Positions 57,501 to 64,000 of a DNA stretch of 64,000 nt are shown piece by piece. The translations under genes were made by a program, and so were the position numbers. Under the pieces are notes generated by a model. That model did no database searches, had not been told where the DNA came from, and saw nothing but the letters and a program-made list of their open reading frames with translations. How positions within the stretch are numbered: the first letter of the stretch is position 1; each line of letters starts with the position of its first letter. Source of the stretch: Rhinopomastus cyanomelas (taxonomy: Eukaryota; Chordata; Aves; Bucerotiformes; Rhinopomastidae); the NCBI GenBank assembly GCA_013400115.1, contig VXBP01008680.1:248001-312000 (forward strand), written 5' to 3'.

Positions 57501-60344
57501 TGCACCACCCCCCACCCCAAAAAAATCTTCTTGCTGTGCGTATTTGACCAAATCCACATACTGAGTTTTGCTGACACTGCACACTATGGAAATAAATGAG
57601 AGCCCTAAACTTATGGACACACGGCAAGTGTCAGATGTGCATAATGGGGTGCAAATTTAGATCTGGTATTCTGGAACACCAGCATGTATGCTGGAAGAAT
57701 GATACCGAAGTCCTACCATCTCTTTTTGTTGTCAGCACTTACACCACTCACAGTGATTTAGAGAAGGTACCTGACCTGATCTAAGTAAATCACATGTAAA
57801 GTACACTGAACTCTTGATGAGAAAACTACTACTTGATCACACTAAAAGTGTCTGACAGTAACTAAGCTAGATTTATCTTTTTCTTTTCAAATTGTGCTAA
57901 ATCTCTGTGGTTTGCTTATTAGAAGAAAATCTATTGTTCAATCAGAGCTAAGGGAACTGGAATTAAAAAGCTTTTATCCTATTTCCTCTCTCAATGTGAG
58001 GCACTTCAAATAGCAAAAAACCCCCACAAAGAAATTAAACTGTTTCCACCCCTAAGACAGAGAAGAAGTAACAAACTCAGCTTCTGCAAAGGATTTTTAG
58101 GATAGGCATTGTAAAAAAATTTCCTTAACAGTAAGGACTGAAGTGCTTGATGTAGGAAACTGTTACAACAGGTCAGAAAAAGTGTACATCAACTTATTAC
58201 CACGCACTCAACAGCAGCCAGTATCTGAGGCACAAGGACAAAAGTACTGACTGTTTCCCCAGGACATCTCCCCAGTTTCCAGCAGTTTGCACTTCAAAGA
58301 CATGCTGATATCTTGTTTTTAAACAGTCCTCAATGAAACTTTCTTGCAAGTTGCTTAAGTTGCTTTTTCTGTTCACATAAATGTTTAGTATCTTGAACAT
58401 CCTTATCAAACAGTTTCACAGGTTAACTACACCTAATGTAAATAAGTTTCCTGGCCTCTGCTGCCCATTCATCCACTTCATATCCTTTGGTTTTCACACA
58501 AATCATTTGTGTATAGCTATGGGATGAGGTGTTGATCCCATCTCTGGGGGTGAGAGGAGTAGAAAAATGGTATCCTAAAGCCACTTCCAGCCTTACCTTC
58601 TACAGTGACTCCTCTTTTGAGATAACTTTCTTATTTACAACACAAATAGCTTTCAGATCAAACAGGTACCTGTCCCAGAAAACTAAGTTACTGACCTAAT
58701 CACACCATAAGCAGGGCAACGTAAACTACCCTGAGAACAAAATCATTAGTTCAAGTATCTTCAGCCTCATTATCTTTCTGATTCCCTGCACAACCTAAGC
58801 ACATGTATTTCTGACTGCTGCTTAAGAATTACCCATGCAGGCACCTGGTCTTTATCTCTAGTGGGCAAATCTAGAAGCAACTAATATAAACAGTTAAAAT
58901 TGCTTGTTTCAGTATCACCATTCATTTCCTTACTGTATCTACCCTCTATTATCCCATGGTTTGGTTTAGTTCCGTCACCAAACTGTTCTTCAGTTCTTAT
59001 TATCCTCGATTGCTTTGTAACTTGAAAGTATTGCCAGCATGACATTTTATCAACTTGCTCGTCACTGATTAAATACATATGCAGGTATATCAAATAACAC
59101 TGCACAAACATAGTGGCTGTGTTCAATGCTGACAGCAGCTAAGCTTTTTAATTAAATGGAAATCAATTGAACCCTGGTATCTCTCAAAACAATGGAGTAA
59201 TTCTGCTTAACCAGAAGCTGCCGCACTTGTGGAGTGCATTTCCATTAAAGGAATGGAAAGACTTCATCATCTATGTATGTGCTGATCTGTCACACAGACC
59301 TACATATGTAGTGATCAACTTAAAAAACTACCAACTTGAAACAGAATCACAAAATGCTTTGAACTGAAAGAGGCTTTTAAAAGTCAGCTAGTCCAAGCCG
59401 TCCTGTAATGAACAGCGATACTTTCACCTAGGTCAGGTTACTCAAAGCCCTCTCCAAGCAGACCCTGAATGTTTCCCAGGATGGTGCATCTCCCACCTCC
59501 CTGGACAACCTGTTGCAGTGTTTCCCCACACTCTTTGTAAAACCTTTCTTCCTGCTGTCTGCTCTAAAATTAGCTTATTTTGAACCCATTACCTCTTTTC
59601 TCATGAATACAAGGTGTATTAAAAAAAACCATCTCCACTTTTCTTATACACACCACTTTTTGTCTACTAAAGGCCACAGTAAAGTCTCACAGAAACTTTC
59701 TCTTCTCCGGACTGAACGACCTCATTTCCCTCAGCCTGTCCTTGCAGCACAGGTGTTCTAGCCCTTTGATAATTTTTGCAGTCTCCTCTGGACCTTTTCC
59801 ATCAGCTCCATGTCCTTTCATTCCGAGGACCTCAGAGCTGGACAGCAAACTCCAGATGAGCCTTCACCAAGGGCAGACTCTGTTACAAACTCTAATGAGA
59901 TATATAACAAACTAGGGCTCAACTATGTTTTGCATTTACATTAAGAAAAATAAACTCCGCTCACGTCGGGCCCGACTCGAACGCGGCGTGGGCTCGCACA
60001 CCCTCTGCTCTGACACCGCCTCCTCCCGGCCCCAGCCCGATACACGCACGGCCGGTGTCTAGTAGGCCGCAGCGCCGTCGGCAAGGCCACACAGGGGCAG
60101 CACAGCATCGCGGCCTAACCGGGGCCTCCGGGACAAGCGTGGTGTCACCCCGGCGGGGTGCTAGGAACACCCTGGCTTCGCAATCGTGGCCGCCTCCCGC
60201 CTACCACCGCCCCTCCTCCAGCCGACCCCGGGGCTCAGGGAAAGGCCCCGGCCCGGATCTCACCTGGGCGTGCGGCCCGACCGCCGGTGCCGCCGCGCTC
60301 CAACGGCCGCCCAGCCACAGCACCCGGCCGACGGTCGCCGCCAT
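27414..60344 (-). CDS. MRPS9: MRPS9, mitochondrial small ribosomal subunit protein uS9m (eleven spliced exons)
   Basis: MRPS9 is a nuclear-encoded protein of the mitochondrial 28S ribosomal subunit. Going down the - strand the coding exons are 60344-60264, 52143-51964, 44117-44055, 43963-43933, 41641-41562, 35643-35561, 32993-32918, 30435-30267, 29730-29622, 28818-28649 and 27505-27414. They total 1134 bases: 377 aa and TAA. All junctions are GT-AG and in phase. Residues 1-40 are rich in Arg, Ala and Thr and poor in acids, fitting a mitochondrial presequence. Residues 60-200 are the mitochondria-specific extension. About 255-377 is the S9 domain, with the family signature GGGRSAQAGAIRLASAKAL at 315-333. 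The basic tail ends WKKR; in bacterial S9 the same tail touches P-site tRNA. The human protein is 396 aa; the difference is at the divergent N-terminus. Confidence 0.97.
27506..28648 (-). other. MRPS9 intron 10
   Basis: This intron of 1143 bases is AT-rich and contains only a doubtful CR1 tail at 27935. Confidence 0.8.
27935..27995 (+). mobile_element. Possible degraded CR1 tail
   Basis: A weak match to the last part of CR1: AGATCATTTTCAGAGGTCCC, then CATAGTTCTGTGA. It lies within an MRPS9 intron. Confidence 0.5.
28649..28818 (-). CDS. MRPS9: MRPS9 exon 10 (S9 signature)
   Basis: This exon has 170 bases encoding REQLLFPFQFLDRIGKHDVV and the S9 family signature GGGRSAQAGAIRLASAKAL, then FVTEKEVEFMRQ. 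The acceptor is ATTTTTAG and the donor G|GTAGGA. Confidence 0.97.
28819..29621 (-). other. MRPS9 intron 9
   Basis: An intron of 803 bases; I see nothing notable. Confidence 0.8.
29622..29730 (-). CDS. MRPS9: MRPS9 exon 9 (start of S9 domain)
   Basis: This exon has 109 bases. It completes a Gly codon, then TRKTATATAVVYDNGTGKMT and VNGIDVLRYFPVLQD, the RKT...G.GK..VNG pattern of ribosomal protein S9. The acceptor is TTTAAG and the donor AG|GTGAGG. The - strand reading frame is short at both ends, so the exon is easy to miss. Confidence 0.93.
29731..30266 (-). other. MRPS9 intron 8
   Basis: An intron of 536 bases; I see nothing notable. Confidence 0.8.
30267..30435 (-). CDS. MRPS9: MRPS9 exon 8
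   Basis: This exon has 169 bases starting YSRFIQLLEKLMTFPCSD and running through PLQYDERGVAFSTGE. The acceptor is GTCTACAG and the donor G|GTAATA. It links the N-terminal extension to the S9 domain. Confidence 0.95.
30880..30895. repeat. Simple repeat (ATCT)n
   Basis: Four units of ATCT within an MRPS9 intron. Confidence 0.8.
31945..32225 (-). mobile_element. CR1 LINE 3' fragment
   Basis: Antisense CR1 in an MRPS9 intron (read on the + strand: GAATCACAGAATGGTAGGGG, GAGAAGGAGACTCCACAACC, GGGCAGCCTGTTCCAGTGCT). It is in sense relative to MRPS9 transcription and moderately diverged. Confidence 0.9.
32918..32993 (-). CDS. MRPS9: MRPS9 exon 7
   Basis: This exon has 76 bases: the last base of the split Ile codon, then NLAGSRWLTKIELEEMLLEK and LSDHD. 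The acceptor is TTTAAACAG and the donor GAT|GTAAGT. Confidence 0.93.
32994..35560 (-). other. MRPS9 intron 6
   Basis: This AT-rich intron of 2567 bases has no recognised repeat. Confidence 0.8.
35561..35643 (-). CDS. MRPS9: MRPS9 exon 6
   Basis: This exon has 83 bases encoding ETYEKLLNVQKYEDQLAAED and VPSEKEK plus two bases of a split Ile codon. The acceptor is ATTTTTAG and the donor AT|GTAAGC. It is less conserved than its neighbours but colinear with human YGMLLNLEKHQSHLQAK. Confidence 0.9.
35644..41561 (-). other. MRPS9 intron 5
   Basis: This intron of 5918 bases has no CR1. A more GC-balanced block at about 39895-40440 stands out (see findings). The remainder is AT-rich. Confidence 0.8.
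40549..40563. repeat. A-run
   Basis: An uninterrupted run of about 15 A, followed by G-rich sequence and a T-run, in an MRPS9 intron. Confidence 0.8.
41562..41641 (-). CDS. MRPS9: MRPS9 exon 5
   Basis: This exon has 80 bases: it completes the split Lys codon and encodes IQWGEDGRPFHFLFYTGKQS and YYSLMH. The acceptor is TTCATTAG and the donor CAT|GTAAGT. Confidence 0.96.
41642..43932 (-). other. MRPS9 intron 4
   Basis: This AT-rich intron of 2291 bases has no recognised repeat. Confidence 0.8.
43933..43963 (-). CDS. MRPS9: MRPS9 exon 4 (micro-exon, 31 bases)
   Basis: Only 31 bases: HPTEIFPEQR plus one base of a split Lys codon. The acceptor is ATTTACAG and the donor A|GTAAGT. It matches the human HPEQIFPRQR step, which confirms it as real. 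Confidence 0.92.
43964..44054 (-). other. MRPS9 intron 3 (91 bases)
   Basis: A very short intron between two short exons. The donor is GTAGGA and the acceptor TTATTTACAG, with a CTGAT-type branch-point candidate near the 3' end. Confidence 0.88.
44055..44117 (-). CDS. MRPS9: MRPS9 exon 3
   Basis: This exon has 21 codons, RSIAYLFPSGLFDKRARPIMK minus nothing; acceptor TTTTCAG, donor AAG|GTAGGA. It is followed by an intron of only 91 bases. Confidence 0.96.
44118..51963 (-). other. MRPS9 intron 2
   Basis: This intron of 7846 bases has no CR1. A GAAA repeat lies at 47826. A block at about 49245-49690 has several homeodomain-type TAAT motifs (see findings). Confidence 0.8.
47826..47846. repeat. 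Simple repeat (GAAA)n
   Basis: AAGGAAAGAAAGAAAGAAAA in an MRPS9 intron. Confidence 0.8.
51964..52143 (-). CDS. MRPS9: MRPS9 exon 2
   Basis: This exon has 60 codons, phase 0 to 0. The acceptor TTTGCTAG is followed directly by ATG, so an internal Met begins the exon. It contains TDEFIKKQIEEFNLGKRHLA and MMGEDPETFTQEDIN, nearly identical to mammalian MRPS9. The donor is AAT|GTAAGT. Confidence 0.95.
53659..54850 (-). mobile_element. CR1 LINE, about 1.2 kb 3' portion
   Basis: The longest CR1 in the window, in MRPS9 intron 1 and in MRPS9 sense orientation. It begins GAATCACAGAATCGAAGGGG and passes through the ORF2 C-terminus. Broken frames on the - strand include FVSTLVQPHLEYCVRFWAPQ. It reaches further upstream into the region encoding LHMDWGN.. 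type sequence, near 54750. Several frameshifts show it is long dead. Confidence 0.9.
55120..55170 (+). mobile_element. Possible degraded CR1 tail
   Basis: CCAACCTCAACAATTCTGTG followed by ATTTTGTGATCCTGTGA matches only the very end of CR1 and its tail repeats. Confidence 0.55.
56445..56656 (-). mobile_element. CR1 LINE 3' fragment
   Basis: Antisense CR1 3' end (CACAGAATCACAGAACATT, GGAATTGGAAGGGACCTC, CCAGTGCTCTGTCACCCTCA), in MRPS9 intron 1. Confidence 0.92.
59341..59885 (-). mobile_element. CR1 LINE fragment next to the MRPS9 promoter
   Basis: Antisense, diverged CR1 (ACAGAATCACAAAATGCTTT, CCCACCTCCCTGGACAACCT, CGACCTCATTTCCCTCAGCC). It stops about 80 bases short of the CpG island that covers exon 1 of MRPS9. 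Confidence 0.85.
60264..60344 (-). CDS. MRPS9: MRPS9 exon 1 (start codon, presequence)
   Basis: This exon has 27 codons from ATG at 60344. The start context on the coding strand is GGGCATGGCGGC, and the donor CAG|GTGAG gives phase 0. The peptide MAATVGRVLWLGGRW and following Ala/Pro residues look like a mitochondrial targeting sequence. An in-frame upstream ATG exists at 60491. It would add 49 residues but lies in the GC-rich putative promoter, and the NRF-1-like site overlaps it, so I chose the downstream start. Confidence 0.88.
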
Positions 60345-60464
60345 GCCCGCCACACGCGCCCCGCCCGCCACGGAGGGCGGGAGACGTGACACGGAGCGGC
60401 GCTGCGGCACTGCCCGCAGCCCCCGCCCCGCCCCTTGCGCCCCGCCTAGCGAAGGGGGCTGGTC

Positions 60465-60476
60465 TGCGCCTGCGCG
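60465..60476. promoter_or_regulatory. NRF-1-like site in the MRPS9 promoter
   Basis: TGCGCCTGCGCG fits the palindromic GCGC(A/C)TGCGC core of NRF-1, a regulator of nuclear genes for mitochondrial proteins. It lies about 120 bases upstream of the MRPS9 start codon. A CCCCGCCCCGCCCC run (60421-60434) nearby would suit Sp1-type factors. Function is inferred. Confidence 0.6.
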
Positions 60477-60555
60477 GCGCGGCGCACGCACTGTGGGTGT
60501 CGGAGGTCGCAGGTGGGGGTGTTACCGGGCTTGCGGGGCTACGCTGCTCCTGACT

Positions 60556-60666
60556 TGGTAAAGACATTTAAGGTCATCGAGTCCAACCACTGACCTAACT
60601 CTGCCAAGCCCGCCGCTGAACCGCGTCCCTAGGCTCCATGTCTACATGACTTTTCAACACATCCCA
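60556..60666 (-). mobile_element. CR1 LINE fragment upstream of the MRPS9 promoter
   Basis: Antisense CR1: TTTAAGGTCATCGAGTCCAA, CCACTGACCTAACTCTGCCA and GAACCGCGTCCCTAGG. It is short and lies on the upstream edge of the CpG island. Confidence 0.82.
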
Positions 60667-60699
60667 GGCGAGGTCACGGTGGCAGGCCGGGGAGCACAG

Positions 60700-60845
60700 C
60701 GTGGGGCGGAGCTTAGGGACAGGGTTTAGATCCCTGGGTAGATGCGGAGCTTAGGGACAGGGTTTAGCAGTGGGCTTGGTGCAGTTAGGTTAGTGGTTGG
60801 ACTTGATCTTAAAAGGTCTTTTCCAACCTGAACGAATGGTTTTGT
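60700..60845 (+). mobile_element. CR1 LINE 3' fragment with internal 38-bp duplication
   Basis: Sense CR1 3' end (GGTTAGTGGTTGGACTTGAT, AGGTCTTTTCCAACCTGAA). Before it, a 24-base unit occurs twice, at 60706-60729 and 60744-60767, a 38-base period. Confidence 0.82.
60706..60767. repeat. Tandem duplication, 38-base period
   Basis: The unit GCGGAGCTTAGGGACAGGGT (with TTAG following) is present twice without mismatch, at 60706-60729 and 60744-60767, separated by 14 bases. Confidence 0.9.
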
Positions 60846-61865
60846 GTTGCCGTCCAAAGTGATATTAGACTGGACGCTAAACTGTGAGAACTTGAGATTC
60901 TTAGCACTTCTCCAAGTTAGAATATACCCCTAGAGCTAGCTAGATTTTGGCAGTAGTGTTTTCTATCACAGGAAGAATGGAAATTAAATAATTTTTCTAA
61001 GTTCCACTTTAGACTTACTCTCTTATTAAGAAAACTGTCCATAGGCAAGGGAAGTCACCCATCAAGGAGGTCAGGGAGAAGCCATCTGGAAAGGTGCATT
61101 TGTTCTTGCATTTACCAGCTGTGCAAATGAAAATGTCAGTAGTTTTATCGACGTGGATTCATGCAACGAATGCAATCAATGCTTCACCAAAGGAGAGCGG
61201 TGGAGTGTTTTTCTGCTCTGCACACCTGGCCAAGCACAGGGAACTGCAGCTGTGCTCTCATTCACAGGGCGCGTAGAGATGACATTTGGTTCCCAGCTGA
61301 TCCTCCCGAAAAGGAAAAGGGGGTTGGGGTAGGGTCACAATGCCACTGACCCACCTCCTGGAACAGCCAGCAGAGCTGAAGGGGTGGAGAAAGATGGAGA
61401 TGGCCCTGCCTCTTCCAGGCCCATGGCGAATCTCATCTGCCATCTGTCGCCTTGTGGTTTGGCTTTGTTCAGTGGCAAAGGACATCCTTGGTCCTCACTG
61501 CGATGAGCAGTTGCTAGCCCTGTGAGCTCAACAGCAACAAAGCACTGCTGGAGTGAACAGTTTGTGTTCCCCACAAATAATTAACTCTCAGTTAAGCTCA
61601 GGGAGCAAGGCCACCTATAAAATATGATCCTCTTACACCTGGAAATTGATGTAAATCTAACTCACTGGACTGTCTATCCACTACAAAAAATGCTTTTGCA
61701 ATGTGGAGCATATTTTCAGTCACATGAGAGTTCATACATTCCATGGTTGCAGTCTGAGGTTACAAAGCTATTCTCACCAATTGCTGAGTTGAGAACTTGA
61801 TACACATGCAGTCCAACATTTAGTGATGAGGGCCATGTTGTGTCTCTCTTTTTGATCTTCAGAGT

Positions 61866-61927
61866 GGCAGTTGGAACTAGATGATCTCTAAGATTCATTC
61901 CAACCTTAAGCATTCTATGATCTATGA
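61866..61927 (+). mobile_element. Short CR1 3' tail
   Basis: GGAACTAGATGATCTCTAAG followed by ATTCATTCCAACC and CATTCTATGATCTATGA: only the last about 60 bases of a CR1. Confidence 0.85.
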
Positions 61928-63139
61928 GACTGGTGATTTTCCTTCAGGATGGAAGATTTTTGCACAGATTTCAACTATATTTCTCCACCCTCTTGCTGCT
62001 GCCAAGTAGTTTACCTGGGCTTGCTTGCCCCTGGTAGGCACTTCTTCAGAAATGCTGGGTGACTGGTGTCTACACTAAATGTGTACAGCTAAATGCGAAT
62101 GCATGTAATTGTGTTAGTTGGGGTGTGTTGAAAAAAATGGGGGAGCATGGTTAATATGACCCAGAAAGATTGCTCCTAGTGAAAGGATTGCCACTCCTGC
62201 TCGAATGGCAGGAGGCTGGATTTGCCAGTTCAAAATCAGGTTTTAGCACAAGCCAAGGTAAGATAAAAACAAGTTGAAGTTATTTACATGCTCAACCCCA
62301 CATATCCCCATCCCTCTGTCAAAAGTTTATTAAGACAGAGGTGGAGGGAAATGCAAGAAAACCATGTTTAATCTACTTATCCCAAGATTAATTCCTAAGG
62401 GCTTCTCTATCTCTGCATTTAGTTGACAGACTGGAGATGCTTACCTAATCCATGCAAACCACCCTCAGGCTTCGCTAAACCCTCTGTGGATCTTTAGTCT
62501 CTTGTGTGGCAGGAATGTCCAGCTGGGCAATGTTCAACTCTGGGGACTTGTTCAAATTGGGAACCTGATTACTCATACCCTCCTGTAATTTGCTAATCAC
62601 GCTCTGTGCAATCACAGAACTGGGGACTGTTTCCTGCAGCATATTACCTGCTTTTGTTTTGGGATTTAGGTCATGAGGGTAAGCACATAATTTGGGGTGA
62701 TAAAACCTCAAAGTGCTGTCTTTGAGAGATCACCTGACATTAAGAAAATACTGCTTCTGTGTGGGGCTTGAAGTTTCTGAAATGGAAAATCACTGAATGC
62801 AAAATAAGGAAACCAGACTGAGCCTGCCATGTGCATGGGTCAGCCTGAGGTGCACATCTGTAGTATGTGGCAAATTCTGGAGCACAAACCTAAGGCTGAG
62901 CTCCAGTGCAAATTTGCTGATTGCTTATGTGACAAGCCTACATTCAGAGTCCTGCAGTGAGATTTGGGGTGTTCTTTTGCAATCAGAGATAGGGTTTATA
63001 GACAAAGTGAGTTCATGTTACTGGTATGGATGGTGTAAAATCCAGTTGCTTGAGGATCAGGTATCCCAGTGGCACTGATGGAGTTGTATGGATCTCCAGA
63101 TAGATGTCTCATAGGTGCAGATTAAATGATGGTAAGGAT

Positions 63140-63225
63140 GATAGGACTAGGTCAGACCAAAGGTCTGAAGGCTTCACTCTACAAGTGGCCAGTGATAGAT
63201 GCTTTCAGAAGAGTGAAAAGACAGG
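63140..63225 (+). repeat. Possible ancient CR1-like LINE fragment
   Basis: GGTCAGACCAAAGGTCTGAA and CAAGTGGCCAGTGATAGATG resemble the 'agaccaaaggtc ... agtggccagtgccagatgc' 3' segment of old sauropsid CR1-type LINEs. The match is by memory and weak. Confidence 0.4.
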
Positions 63226-64000
63226 ACAAAGAAATACGTCTCTGATAAAGTCTCTTGGTCTGCAGTTTGCTGAAGGTGGTATCTTAGGCGTAGACATACA
63301 AGAAACTTACTCCAGAGAAGAAGGCAGGCTTCATGGAGCACGAAGCTGGTAGCAGGATCTGCTGCCACGCAACAGAACACACTAACCTGCAGCAAAGAGA
63401 GTGGGACTCCATGAATCAGAAAATAAAGTAAATAATTGTAAGAAAGTAAAAACTTCTCAGGATGCCATAATCTAAATCCTCTTCTGGAATGATTCCTAAG
63501 GTTTTTTAGTGCTTCCCTGAACAGAAATAATTGAGGAGATTTGTTTTTTAATTAAAACTTGAAGTTACTCTTCTTATAAACCATTTTCTGTTCTCTTTCC
63601 TCTGTGCTTTTCTTTCTTAAACTATAAGTATTTTGGCCAAAGTCCTGGAGCACCTGTGCCAAAAAGGATTGCAGTCACCAGTGCCCATCCAGGGACAGTG
63701 CTCGGTAGGCAGAGCCTGAAGATGCTAGACGAAGCATCTACATGCTGAGAATGTTCTTCAAAAGCTAACCAGCAGCAGCTGTGGTGTTGGCCAGGGAGAG
63801 CATGGAGAAGGGTAGCATGACAGAGAGCTCTGCGTTTCAGAAACAGAGCAGTATGCGTGGGAGAAAATGAAAATGCATGATAAAAACACAGAGGATTCAG
63901 CAGTGTTTTACCTCTGTTCCAGTTAAGTAATTTCCACATATTGTGGACTGAGCACAGAATTGGTAAGGGTGACTGAAAAATAGCCAGAGATCTTTGCTTG

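Larger units (their letters stand above)
52144..60263 (-). other. MRPS9 intron 1
   Basis: This intron of 8120 bases holds CR1 copies at 53659-54850, 56445-56656 and 59341-59885 and a doubtful tail at 55120. Its 5' end lies in the CpG island. Confidence 0.8.
59960..60560 (-). promoter_or_regulatory. MRPS9: MRPS9 CpG-island promoter
   Basis: The sequence changes abruptly to GC-rich and CpG-dense over about 600 bases covering exon 1 and its upstream flank, with no TATA box seen near the expected start. The surrounding DNA is AT-rich. This fits a housekeeping promoter. The exact transcription start cannot be fixed from sequence. Confidence 0.85.
60846..64000. other. Region upstream of MRPS9, no gene recognised
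   Basis: Over 3 kb with only a short CR1 tail (61866-61927) and a possible old LINE piece (63140-63225). No conserved reading frame or RNA gene is seen. By human synteny the next gene in this direction would be POU3F3, beyond the window. Confidence 0.65.

Noticed and set aside
60055..60561. Long open frames on both strands in the GC-rich island (up to 168 codons).
   Set aside because: CpG-rich DNA has few stop codons; the frames overlap on both strands, and only the 27 codons of MRPS9 exon 1 have support.
1..64000. CRISPR arrays, operons, phage or toxin-antitoxin type systems.
   Set aside because: The window is vertebrate nuclear DNA; no regularly spaced repeats or clustered prokaryotic-type genes are present.

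Overview
This is a stretch of vertebrate nuclear genome, almost certainly from a bird. The evidence is split genes with GT-AG introns, AT-rich introns, a CpG-island promoter, and interspersed repeats that are almost all CR1 LINE fragments. Many of these keep the short CR1 3'-tail repeat of the type ATTCTATGATTCTGTGA. I see no Alu, L1, B1/B2 or long LTR elements. A turtle or crocodile also carries CR1 and cannot be fully excluded. I cannot name the species.

There are two protein-coding genes, arranged tail to tail. On the + strand, 424-7278 holds the last five coding exons of TGFBRAP1, a subunit of the CORVET endosomal tether (357 codons plus stop). A 3' UTR of about 3.8 kb follows, with a candidate poly(A) signal at 11089. 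On the - strand, 60344-27414 holds the whole coding region of MRPS9 (mitochondrial small-subunit ribosomal protein uS9m). I could place all eleven coding exons with consistent splice sites and phases, giving 377 aa. Its first exon lies in a CpG island at about 59960-60560 with GC boxes and an NRF-1-like site.

Layout: 1-7278 TGFBRAP1 3' exons; 7279-11.1 kb its 3' UTR; 11.1-27.3 kb intergenic and rich in CR1 fragments, including one with a 245-codon reverse-transcriptase reading frame at 13933-14670; 27.3-60.4 kb MRPS9, whose introns from about 32.2 to 53.7 kb show no recognisable CR1; 60.4-64 kb upstream of MRPS9 with no gene recognised. In human the order is POU3F3 - MRPS9 - GPR45 - TGFBRAP1, so the synteny matches except that no GPR45 reading frame is visible between the two genes here.

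The most interesting items are a tRNA-Lys-like sequence fused to a CR1 tail (a candidate SINE, 20201-20378), a perfect 20-bp-arm hairpin at 15895-15958, the apparent absence of GPR45, and several blocks that look like conserved regulatory elements. I found no CRISPR array, operon or other prokaryote-type system. The two genes act in different pathways (endosomal tethering and mitochondrial translation), and nothing suggests they work together.
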